DNA of 64,000 nucleotides, from assembly GCA_020465985.1 (NCBI GenBank), contig JAANYP010002059.1, positions 255,466 through 319,465 of the forward strand. Direction: 5' to 3'. The notes beneath the pieces were generated by a model. That model was not told the origin of the DNA and did not search any database. It worked only from the letters and a program-made list of their open reading frames with translations. Shown piece after piece: positions 56,117-64,000 of the stretch (position 1 is its first letter; each line of letters begins with the position of its first letter). Source of the DNA: Centrapalus pauciflorus (Eukaryota; Streptophyta; Magnoliopsida; Asterales; Asteraceae). The translations under genes and the position numbers were made by a program.

Positions 56117-56200
56117 CAGAACCAGTGAATGGTTCAGTTTCTGGAACAGTTTGAGTTTCTAGGCTAACAGCTTGAGAAGCTGTTGGGACTGCTAGCCTAG
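56117..56200 (-). pseudogene. Copia E integrase-RT linker with 50-base segment shared with the 3' ORF
   Basis: Acidic linker (EPFTGSDGDDTNLG in the ancestral frame) preceded by 50 bases (56151-56200) identical to 52378-52427 in the 3' ORF. Cut by the Copia B LTR. Confidence 0.75.
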
Positions 56201-57319
56201 TGTTAGGCACAAAAAGGCCTCAGTCAAACCTGCTCTACATCTGAGGGGGAGATTTTATAATCAAACCTGTTGATACATTTGAAGGTTGAATTTAAGGCCT
56301 GTTATATGCCTTATTGAAACCTGAAAATGATTTGCAATATCAGTCTAAAGCTGTTCTATACGTTGCATGTGTTGCAACCAAGACAGTTTGTCCAAGCTGA
56401 TCAGTCTGCTGATCAGGCTGGACATAAACTGTCTACGCTGCTCTACACTGTTGAGCAGCTTGGGCATTTTTAAAGTGTTCTGTTCTTTGTGAACAGAACC
56501 TGTTCTTTGTGAACAGGCTAAACACTTTATGGAATTTGTTTCCAAGTCATCATGTATTGTTTTTAACTACCAGATCAGTTTACACAGTTGAAGACAAAGT
56601 GGAAAGCAGAACCGCTCAGCCTGCCCAAGCTGTTCTGTTACATGAAGACAAACGGATATTTGAAAAAGGGTGACAGACCTTTTTCTTATATCAAAATAGG
56701 CCTTTACAAGGAAGAAAGACGCAAAGTTGACATTCCTAAAATGGTTAAAGGCAATGCAACAGTAGAAAGTAAAAAGACAAAAGTTCTGCACAAGAGAAGG
56801 CAAGTCTGCTTTTCAGAAAAGTGCAGAAAAGTTATATTGTCTTTTCAAACAAGACTTCTCCTTTTTCATTCTGCCCAATGAAGATGTTTCTCTTAGATCC
56901 TCTAAGTGAGTATAAAAGGAAGCTTCTAAGGTCAGAAAGAATGTGAAGAAAGCTAAGTGCTTAAACCAAGAGTGAACGTGCAAGTGTGATATTCATGCAT
57001 GCAAATCTTCTGTAAACAAGCTTCTGTGTGTCTAAGCTGTTTACCAAAGCTGTTCCTTAAAGTCTTGTAAAATACAGTGAGTGCATCTTAGTGAGTGTGT
57101 TCATTGTAATCTAGTTTGAGTGTGTCTTAGACTAGAAACCATACTGTTGTATTCTGTCATCTCAGCTTGAACAATTCCGCAGTCAAGCTTGTTTGTAATT
57201 AACATTTGTTGATAATACATACAAACATTGAGAAAAAGAGTGTGTAGATTTTAAATACTGTATTCACCCCCCCTCTACAGTTTATTACTATATACTTTGG
57301 GAACCTTTCGGGACCTACA
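56201..57319 (+). repeat. 5' LTR of Copia B
   Basis: 1119 bp, TGTTAGGCAC to GACCTACA. TATA box (TATAAAAGG) at 56911-56919. A polypurine-like GAGGGGGAGA lies ~40 bases inside the start. The open frame 56588-56881 is LTR sequence. Confidence 0.92.
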
Positions 57320-57321
57320 AC

Positions 57322-57333
57322 TGGTATCAGAGC
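57322..57333 (+). other. Primer-binding site of Copia B
   Basis: TGGTATCAGAGC, two bases after the LTR; initiator Met tRNA. Confidence 0.92.
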
Positions 57334-57380
57334 TGTTTAGAGTGTGTGTCATTCTAGATCTCTCATAATCCCAAGTTTCC

Positions 57381-60116
57381 ATGGACAACAGTGCTGCAAA
57401 CTCTTCTTACTATGACAATGGCTCTATGGGCAAGCCTCCAAAATTTAATCATCAAAACTTCTCTGGTTGGAAGTGCAGAATGATGCTCTATTTAGAGAAT
57501 CTGGATGTACAACTGCCAGAGATAGTGATGGAGGGTCCCTATGTGCCAACCTCTGTTACTACAATAACTCCAGCGGTTGAAGGAGCTGCTCCTGAAATCA
57601 GGACCTTTGAGAAAGCAAAAGCTCAATGGTCTGATGAAGACAAGAGAATGGTAGCTCTGGATGCAAAGGCCAGAAACAACCTGGTCATTTCTCTTCCTGA
57701 TGATGTGTTCAAGCAGGTTGAGAAGATGAAGACTGCAAAGGAGATGTGGGATACTCTGTGTACCGTCTATGATGGACCCACAATCACACTGGACAACAGG
57801 ATTAACAATCTTGTTAGACAGTATGAACTCTTCTTTGCCAAACCAAAGGAGTCTCTCACAGAAACCTACACCAGGTTCACTGCTCTGGTGAATGATCTCA
57901 AAGCTGTTGGGATCACCAAGGACAGTCTTACTTTGGTGAACAAGTTTCTGGACATTTTACCTGAGGAGTGGAACTATTTCTCAACCATCCTAAGAAACTC
58001 AGGTACTATCAGAAGTATGGATCTGGTCAATCTGTATGGATCCTTACTGAATGATGAACAATCAAGGCAGCAAAAGAGGAATGCCTTGGAAATGTCCAGA
58101 AAAGGTACTGCCTTTGTGGCTAATGTGAGACAGTCTGTTAATCAGGTGAGTGATGTGTTCACTCAACCTGATCAACAGGATGATGATAAGGAGGAGGTGT
58201 CTGAAGAAGAAGAGGCTGCAGATCTTACTGAACAAAATGATGAGCAAATGATAGATATGCTTGTCAAAAAGTTCAGCAAGAGAAGATTTGGAAGAAGTAT
58301 GCTACAAGGAGGTGCAAGTGCTGGCAAAAAGAAAGCATTTGACAAATCCAAGGCTGAGTGCTTCAAGTGTGGCAAAACTGGCCATATAGCTGCTGACTGT
58401 GTGTCAAAAGCTGTTGGTAAGTCATCCAAACCTATCAAGACTAACAGGGATGATGGCTATAGGGTTAAGTACCTTATGGCCATGGCTAAGCTGAGGAAAT
58501 TGGAAAACTCTGTGTCTTCCAATCGCCAGAAGGGACTCATGGCTGAGACATGTGACTGGGAGGAATCTGATTCATCATCTGATGAAGAAGATAATCAGTG
58601 TCTGATGGCCAACTCTGATGTTCCATCAACAAGCAGTTTCAAACAGGACATGGCTGAAGCTGAAGCCTTCAGCAGCTTGGAGAACTGGAATCCTACAATG
58701 ATGTATAAGGTACAAAATTTTATGGCTTACAGTTCTGAAGAAAAAGTTAAAATGTTTGAATACATGCTTGTTGATCTGAAAGCTGCTGTTGAGAAGCATG
58801 ATGCTTTATTATCTGAAATCTCTAAGCTTAAAGCTGATCTTAAAACTAAAACCAGTAAACTGGACAGTTTCTATAAGTTGGAAACTGAGCTTGATGAATT
58901 AAAACACATCAACTCCATTTTACTGGAAGAAAAGAGAGAAACAGATATAAAGCATGCTAAGCTTCAAAAGATAGTTGACTCTTGGTGCCAATCTGCACAA
59001 AAAGTCAGCCATTGTATCAGTCAACAGATCCCTGCTCAAATCCAAGCCTATCTTGGAGGGGATCTTGACACAGCAGCTTCCATCGTTGAAATAAGTAATT
59101 TGAAAGAAGACTTGTCCACTCTTGGTGAACTTCCAAATACATTCATCCAAAATGTGAATGGTAAACTTATTTCAACAAACAGGTTTATCAGGCCTCAAAA
59201 TACTGACAGCTTGTGTGAACTCAGCTCAAAAGCTGATGTTGGAGTCTGTTCTCCAAAACAGCCTGCTAAGTGCTCTGCTAGCTCACACAAGCAGAAGAAA
59301 GGAAAACATGCTCAAACTGAAGCTGTGGATGCTAAGCCTGTTGACAAAACAAGTTCAGAGCCCAAAGCTGTTGGTAAAAAGCATGTTAATCCTTTTGATG
59401 CTAAACATTTTGAAAATAAGTTTTCAAAAAGTAAGCAGCCTGTTTTCAACAAGGGTAAGTCTCAGGTTGAAAACAAAACTGCTGTGATTTCAAATAAGTC
59501 TTCAAATCATGGTGGTAAGTTGGTTTTAAATGAAAATAAGTTTTTCAAAACCAAACACAGTGAGTATGCTGATAGGCAGCATAAATCACAACTCAGTAGG
59601 GGCAAAGGCAAAGCCATTGCTCAAACTGAGACAACTGGGAATAAGTTTCCCAAACCTGTGGAAGCTCAAAAGCCAATCAAGCTTCCTGTCTTTGACATCT
59701 GTCCTCCCAAAAAGAGGAAAGAAGAGACAGTCAAAGCTGTGGCCTTTGAACTTACCACACAAGCTGTTGATTTTACAAAAAATGCTAAACCTGAAAGAAT
59801 CAACAAAAACAGCTCAGAATATGTTTCTGAAGGTCCTTCTTCCAAAAGTACTAAAAAGAGAAAATGCTACAAGTGTGGGAAGAAGACACATCTGGCCAAG
59901 GACTGTCCTGAATCTGAGGACATGAGGCCTGTTGGCTCTGCTGTTTCCCTCACAGCTGTTACAAGCAGTGGTGGAAATGACATAGTCACTGAGGATGGTA
60001 TTCAAACTGATACCATTCAAATAGGGAATATTAGTGTGGACATTCAAAATCCATCAACAAGTGTTGATGAAGTAGGAGAACTCATCTGTGTGATGAGTTC
60101 CCCTAAAAATAACTAA
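57381..60116 (+). CDS. gag: Copia B Gag (911 codons)
   Basis: Intact structural protein that would form the virus-like particle in the cytoplasm. Capsid-like N-terminal part (PPKFNHQNFSGWKCRMMLYL, TAKEMWDTLCTVYDG, ESLTETYTRFTALVNDLKA, LPEEWNYFSTIL), then an acidic stretch and a first zinc knuckle CFKCGKTGHIAADC (~residue 330). Acidic SDSSSDEED, a long coiled coil (~450-545) and a Lys/Ser-rich linker follow. A second knuckle CYKCGKKTHLAKDC (~830) and a C-terminal GIQTD peptide (873-877) resemble the LC8-binding GIQVD motif. Gag is unusually long for Copia but normal for Sireviruses. The start is the first ATG after the primer site. The stop (60114-60116) lies 22 bases before a splice-acceptor-like CAG that opens the protease frame. 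Confidence 0.92.
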   Translation: MDNSAANSSYYDNGSMGKPPKFNHQNFSGWKCRMMLYLENLDVQLPEIVMEGPYVPTSVTTITPAVEGAAPEIRTFEKAKAQWSDEDKRMVALDAKARNNLVISLPDDVFKQVEKMKTAKEMWDTLCTVYDGPTITLDNRINNLVRQYELFFAKPKESLTETYTRFTALVNDLKAVGITKDSLTLVNKFLDILPEEWNYFSTILRNSGTIRSMDLVNLYGSLLNDEQSRQQKRNALEMSRKGTAFVANVRQSVNQVSDVFTQPDQQDDDKEEVSEEEEAADLTEQNDEQMIDMLVKKFSKRRFGRSMLQGGASAGKKKAFDKSKAECFKCGKTGHIAADCVSKAVGKSSKPIKTNRDDGYRVKYLMAMAKLRKLENSVSSNRQKGLMAETCDWEESDSSSDEEDNQCLMANSDVPSTSSFKQDMAEAEAFSSLENWNPTMMYKVQNFMAYSSEEKVKMFEYMLVDLKAAVEKHDALLSEISKLKADLKTKTSKLDSFYKLETELDELKHINSILLEEKRETDIKHAKLQKIVDSWCQSAQKVSHCISQQIPAQIQAYLGGDLDTAASIVEISNLKEDLSTLGELPNTFIQNVNGKLISTNRFIRPQNTDSLCELSSKADVGVCSPKQPAKCSASSHKQKKGKHAQTEAVDAKPVDKTSSEPKAVGKKHVNPFDAKHFENKFSKSKQPVFNKGKSQVENKTAVISNKSSNHGGKLVLNENKFFKTKHSEYADRQHKSQLSRGKGKAIAQTETTGNKFPKPVEAQKPIKLPVFDICPPKKRKEETVKAVAFELTTQAVDFTKNAKPERINKNSSEYVSEGPSSKSTKKRKCYKCGKKTHLAKDCPESEDMRPVGSAVSLTAVTSSGGNDIVTEDGIQTDTIQIGNISVDIQNPSTSVDEVGELICVMSSPKNN

Positions 60117-60138
60117 TAATTCTCTTCTCACTCTGCAG
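58710..60138 (+). other. Intron-like segment between gag and protease of Copia B
   Basis: Donor TATAAG/GTACAA at 58709/58710 and acceptor CTCTTCTCACTCTGCAG/GAA at 60138/60139; both in phase 0, joining Gag after the first zinc knuckle to protease (EKQPSQVWYLDSGCS). Stronger GTAAGT donors inside (58417, 59455, 59515) are out of phase. The segment codes the coiled coil, second knuckle and GIQTD peptide. Prediction only. Confidence 0.48.
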
Positions 60139-63100
60139 GAAAAACAACCTTCCCAGGTTTGGTACTTGGACAGTGGCTGCTCAGGGCACATGACAGGTTG
60201 TAAAGAACTGCGGAGTGATCTCAGGCCTGAAAAAGGGCCAAAAGTCACCTTTGGTGACAATGTACAGGGATCCACTGAGGGATATGGAACTCTTAAAGCT
60301 GGTGCTGCAGTGTTCAAAAGGGTAGCCTATGTGGTTGGGCTAAAACATAACCTTGTTAGCATAAGTCAACTGTGTGATGCTGGCTACAAGGTTAACTTTG
60401 ATGAGCACCTGGGTTACATATTGGATTCCCAAGGCAAAGTTGTGCTGTGTGCTCAACGAAAGAAAGGTGTATATGTTGTGGATATGCATTCTGCTGATCC
60501 CACAACTGAAACCTGTTTTCTCACAAGAACCAATGCTGATCTAAAATGGTTATGGCATAGAAGACTGTCACACCTGAACTTCAAGAACATCAATAAACTC
60601 TGTAAGAAAGAGTTGGTGACAGGTTTGCCTTCTATTACTTTTGCCAAAGATAGATTATGCACAGCTTGTGAGAAAGGCAAGCAGAGAAAAACATCTTTTA
60701 AATCCAAACATAATTTCTCTATTGATACTCCACTCTTCTTAATCCATATGGACTTGTTTGGACCTATTAATGTCCCAAGTCTAGAGGAAGAAGATACACT
60801 CTTGTAATGGTTGATGAGTTCTCCAGGTACACATGGGTGATCTTTTTGAAGAGCAAAGGAGAGGCTGCGAGAGAAATTATTGGATTTGTTAAAAAGATGG
60901 AAATGCTGAACTCTGCCCAAGTAAAGCAGCTTAGAAGTGATCATGGTACTGAATTCAGAAACAGTACTCTTGAAGACTTCTGTGAAGAGAAAGGTATCAG
61001 TCAAAACTTTTCAGCAGTAAGAACTCCCCAACAAAATGGAGTTGCTGAAAGGAGAAACCGAACTCTCATTGAAGCTGCCAGAACCATGCTGTGTGCATCA
61101 GGTTTGCCTTCATCATTTTGGGCTGAAGCTGTCAACACTGCCTGCTTCACTCAAAACAGATCCTTAGTGGTGAAAAGGTTCAACAAGACCCCCTATGAGC
61201 TGCTCAAAAGGAGAAAGCCAAATGTCAGCTATTTCCATGTGTTTGGATGTCCCTGTTTCATTCTGAATCAAAGGGACCAGCTGTCAAAATTTGAACCTAA
61301 AGCTGATGAAGGTGTGTTTGTTGGCTACTCTTCTATCTCCAAAGCCTACAGAGTATACAACAACAAAAGAAAGGTGATAGATGAATCTATCAATGTCACC
61401 TTTGAAGAGTCCAAGAATGCCTCCACCAAAGCTGTTCCTGAATCAGTTTCAGGAGACCTCAACTTTGATGATCTGATGCATTCATTCAATGAAGAGGACT
61501 CAAAAGCTTCCACTACACCCAGTGTGGAACCTGCTAATCATGATGGACATGATGATGATTATGTCAATACACCCTGTGTGAATAAATGTACTGACTTAAT
61601 TACAACTGCATGTCCAGAACCTATCAATGCTGATTTCCCCAGTTCCTCTGCTGATATGTTCAAAAGTGGTCAGACATGTTCAACAAGTGAACAGGCTCAA
61701 GTCAACAGTGTGTCTGAAAATCTTGAGAGCTGTTCAACAGGACCTGCTGAAGATGTTAACAACTCTGGTAAGTCATCATTGAAAAATGATCCTAAGTGGA
61801 TCAGGTGTCACCCCAATGATCAAATAATTGGTGACATCAATAAAGGGATACAAACTCGGTGGGACAGCTTAGGGAACTTTTGTATGTTCTCTAGTTTTGT
61901 TTCACTGATGGAGCCAAAGAAGGTGGATGAAGCACTAAAAGATGCCAATTGGATCACTGCCATGCAAGAAGAACTCAATCAGTTTGAGAGAAACAAAGTA
62001 TGGAAGCTGGTCCCTGCCCCTAAAGGAAAAACAATAATTGGCACAAAATGGGTTTTCAGAAACAAAATGGATGAGCAAGGTCATGTCATTAGAAATAAGG
62101 CAAGACTGGTTGCTCAGGGCTACAGACAGGAGGAAGGCATTGACTATGATGAGACATTTGCTCCTGTGGCCAGGCTAGAAGCAATTCGTTTGTATCTAGC
62201 CTACGCTGCTCATAAGAGCATAAAGGTATTTCAAATGGATGTGAAGAGTGCATTTTTGAATGGGAAGCTGCAAGAAGAAGTATATGTCAAGCAGCCTCCA
62301 GGTTTTGAAAATGAACATCACCCAGGTTTTGTCTATAAGTTGGACAAAGCTCTCTATGGTCTCAAACAAGCCCCTAGAGCCTGGTATGACACTCTTACTG
62401 AATTCCTTATGAGCAATGGGTACTCCAGAGGTAAAGTGGATACCACATTGTTCATAAAGAAGGTGAAGTCTGATATTATGCTTGTTCAAATTTATGTGGA
62501 TGACATAATATTTGGTTCTACTAATGAGCAACTATGCAAGAATTTTTCATTACTCATGAAATCTAAGTATGAAATGAGTATGATGGGAGAACTAACTTTC
62601 TTTTTAGGATTACAGGTTAAACAAACCTCAACTGGAATTTTTATAAATCAAAGAAAGTACACTTTAGATCTTTTGAAAAAGTTTAAATTTGATCAAAGTT
62701 CTCCTATTAAACCCCAATGGCAACCAATGTAAAATTGGATGCTGATGCCAGTGGCAAAGCTGTTTCAGTAACAGCTTACAGAGGCATGATTGGGAGCTTG
62801 CTATACTTGACTGCTAGTAGACCTGATATTATGTTTGCCACCTGTTTATGTGCTAGGTTCCAAGCTAATCCAAAGGAATCACATCTTGCAGCTGTTAAAA
62901 GAATCTTCAGATACCTGAAGGGTACTCCAGGTTTTGGTCTTTGGTATCCCAAAGACTCAAGCCTTGAACTAACAGGTTATTCAGATTCTGATTTTGCAGG
63001 CTGCAGGTTAGACAGGAAAAGCACAACAGGTGGATGTCAACTCCTTGGTGGAAAGTTGATCAGTTGGAGTAGCAAGAAGCAGAACTCAGTGTCCACTTCT

Positions 63101-63439
63101 ACTGCTGAAGCTGAATATATTGCTGCTGGAAGCTGCTGTGGGCAGATTCTGTGGATGCAGCATCAGCTTGAAGACTATGGGCTTGTGTATAGGAAAACTC
63201 CTATTCTGTGTGATAACACAAGTGCCATAGCCATCTCCAACAATCCAGTATTTCACTCAAGAACAAAGCATATTGAAGTCAGACATCACTTCATCAGGGA
63301 TCACATCCAAAAAGGTAATGTGGAGGTAAGTTTTATTTCCACAAATGAACAGCTTGCAGACATTTTCACCAAACCTCTAGATGAAACAAGGTTTAATTAC
63401 CTTGTCAGCAAGCTGGGCATGTTAAACAAGAGTGACTAA
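60139..63439 (+). pseudogene. pol: Copia B Pol: protease, integrase, RT, RNase H
   Basis: Protease WYLDSGCSGHMTG, then integrase zinc-binding (WHRRLSHLNFKN, CTACEKGKQRK) and the core with Asp in HMDLFGP, Asp in SDHGTEF and Glu in PQQNGVAERRNR. Integrase C-terminal FVGYSSISKAYRVYN, Ser/Asp-rich linker, RT (GTKWVFRNKMDE, FQMDVKSAFLNGKL, YVDDIIFGSTN, MSMMGELTFFLGLQV) and RNase H (YSDSDFAGC, RKSTTGG, STAEAEYIAAG, DNTSAIAIS, IFTKPLDE, stop 63437-63439) follow. Two single-base losses relative to Copia A, near 60783 (in a run of purines before the integrase core) and near 62714 (in an A/C run between RT and RNase H), break it into three frames. All catalytic residues remain. Confidence 0.92.
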
Positions 63440-64000
63440 GTGTCTCTCAACGGTCTAATAATTCGTATGTCTCACACTGCTCAAGTTTCTCTGAACAGCT
63501 TAGACAGAACAGGTTATACATGTTCTGTACTTAGTCATTTGTCTGAAAAACTTGAACATCTTGAACATACAACAGGCTGAACAAAAACAGTTTAACCTGT
63601 TTATTCGTCCAGCCTGCTCTGATGGTTCAGTCTTCAACCTGTTCACTTCTTCACACTGTAACCTGTTCATCTATTGAACTCAACCTGTTCTCACAAAGGA
63701 GAGCAGGCTGAAGGAACAGTTTGAAGGAAGAACAGCTTGAAGACTGAGAACCTTGTTGACCCTGATCATCACAGGTTTGACCATCAGCGTAGACCAACAG
63801 GTTAATTACCTTTCTTCATAATTAAGTTTCTTAAATTATGTTTTATTTAACTTAATTACTGCGGATAATGTATGTTACGTGTGTTAGTGATCAAAAAGGT
63901 CAAGTGGTCTGACAATGTTTCTGACATGGACAACCGTTCCGTTTTCCGTTAACAAACATTTCAAATCAAACCGCCCAAATCTTTTCTCTCTCATACACAC
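63440..64000 (+). other. Post-pol region of Copia B
   Basis: Noncoding to the window end. About 63500-63800 is crowded with AACAGG/CCTGTT words in both orientations. The last ~100 bases (pyrimidine-rich CTTTTCTCTCTCATACACAC) look like a plant transcript leader, so a 3' ORF as in Copia E may begin just outside. Not verified. Confidence 0.55.

Larger units (their letters stand above)
50426..56200 (-). mobile_element. Copia E (Sirevirus-like with 3' ORF), interrupted by Copia B
   Basis: Minus-strand order: integrase-RT linker, RT, RNase H, polypurine tract, hairpin, 3' ORF, second polypurine tract, 3' LTR. It entered the Copia C integrase at 50425/50426 and is cut by the Copia B LTR at 56200/56201; its 5' part lies beyond the window. 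Same family as Copia H. Confidence 0.92.
56201..64000 (+). mobile_element. Copia B (Sirevirus-like), runs off the window
   Basis: 5' LTR, primer site, gag, protease, integrase, RT, RNase H and part of the post-pol region on the plus strand. Best preserved Copia here: gag intact, pol broken by two single-base losses. Not interrupted by any other element within the window, hence the last insertion in its nest. The 3' LTR is beyond the window. Confidence 0.93.

Noticed and set aside
56588..56881. 97-codon frame as a host gene
   Set aside because: Lies wholly inside the Copia B LTR and matches the Copia A LTR.
58417..59520. GTAAGT donors at 58417, 59455 and 59515 as the gag-pol donor
   Set aside because: Consensus is good, but all are out of phase with the protease frame and arise from Gly-Lys codons; the in-phase AAG/GTACAA fits better.

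Overview
The window is a dense nest of plant LTR retrotransposons. I find no host gene, tRNA, rRNA, CRISPR array or bacterial-type operon. Almost every long reading frame is a gag, protease, integrase, reverse transcriptase (RT) or RNase H piece of a Ty1/Copia or Ty3/Gypsy element, and minus-initiator-Met primer sites (TGGTATCAGAGC) recur. This points to a large-genome flowering plant, probably a eudicot; the 3' ORF of the Copia elements resembles proteins I remember from asterid genomes (weak evidence). One insert is a CRM-type chromovirus, a lineage known for centromere targeting, so the DNA may be (peri)centromeric.

Layout, left to right (letters are my own element names). 1-4760 and 9780-10364: Copia H (minus, Sirevirus-like), split by CRM chromovirus I (4761-9779, exact 5-bp target-site duplication). 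10365-18745: Tekay-like chromovirus G (minus). 18746-25960: Tekay-like chromovirus F (minus). G and F are fused through truncated LTRs by a large deletion. 25961-30330: 5' half of Copia D (minus). 30331-30785 and 43784-44363: remnants of Copia J (minus). 30786-31793 and 43697-43783: solo LTR K. 31794-43691: Copia A (minus, TSD caacc), which contains Gypsy M (37002-42083, plus, TSD caaaa/ttttg). 44364-45208: LTR and leader of Copia L (plus). 45209-50425: Copia C (plus, same family as D). 50426-56200: Copia E (minus, same family as H). 56201 to the window end: Copia B (plus, same family as A).

The order of insertion can be read from who interrupts whom: D, K and L entered J; C entered L; E entered C; B entered E; A entered K; M entered A; G and I entered H; F entered D. 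Most copies are dead through single-base frameshifts, CAG-to-TAG or CAA-to-TAA nonsense changes, or removal of a catalytic segment (integrase core in I, RT in A). B and F are the best preserved.

The most interesting signals are: (1) a ~90-bp phase-0 intron inside the RT domain of both Tekay copies; (2) intron-like donor/acceptor pairs between gag and protease in two Copia families, the intervening segment carrying a Gag C-terminal extension; (3) in E and H, a long non-retroviral 3' ORF preceded by its own polypurine tract and by a hairpin whose stem shows a compensatory change between the copies; (4) a GIQ[T/A]D peptide resembling an LC8-binding motif at the Gag C-terminus of A and B.
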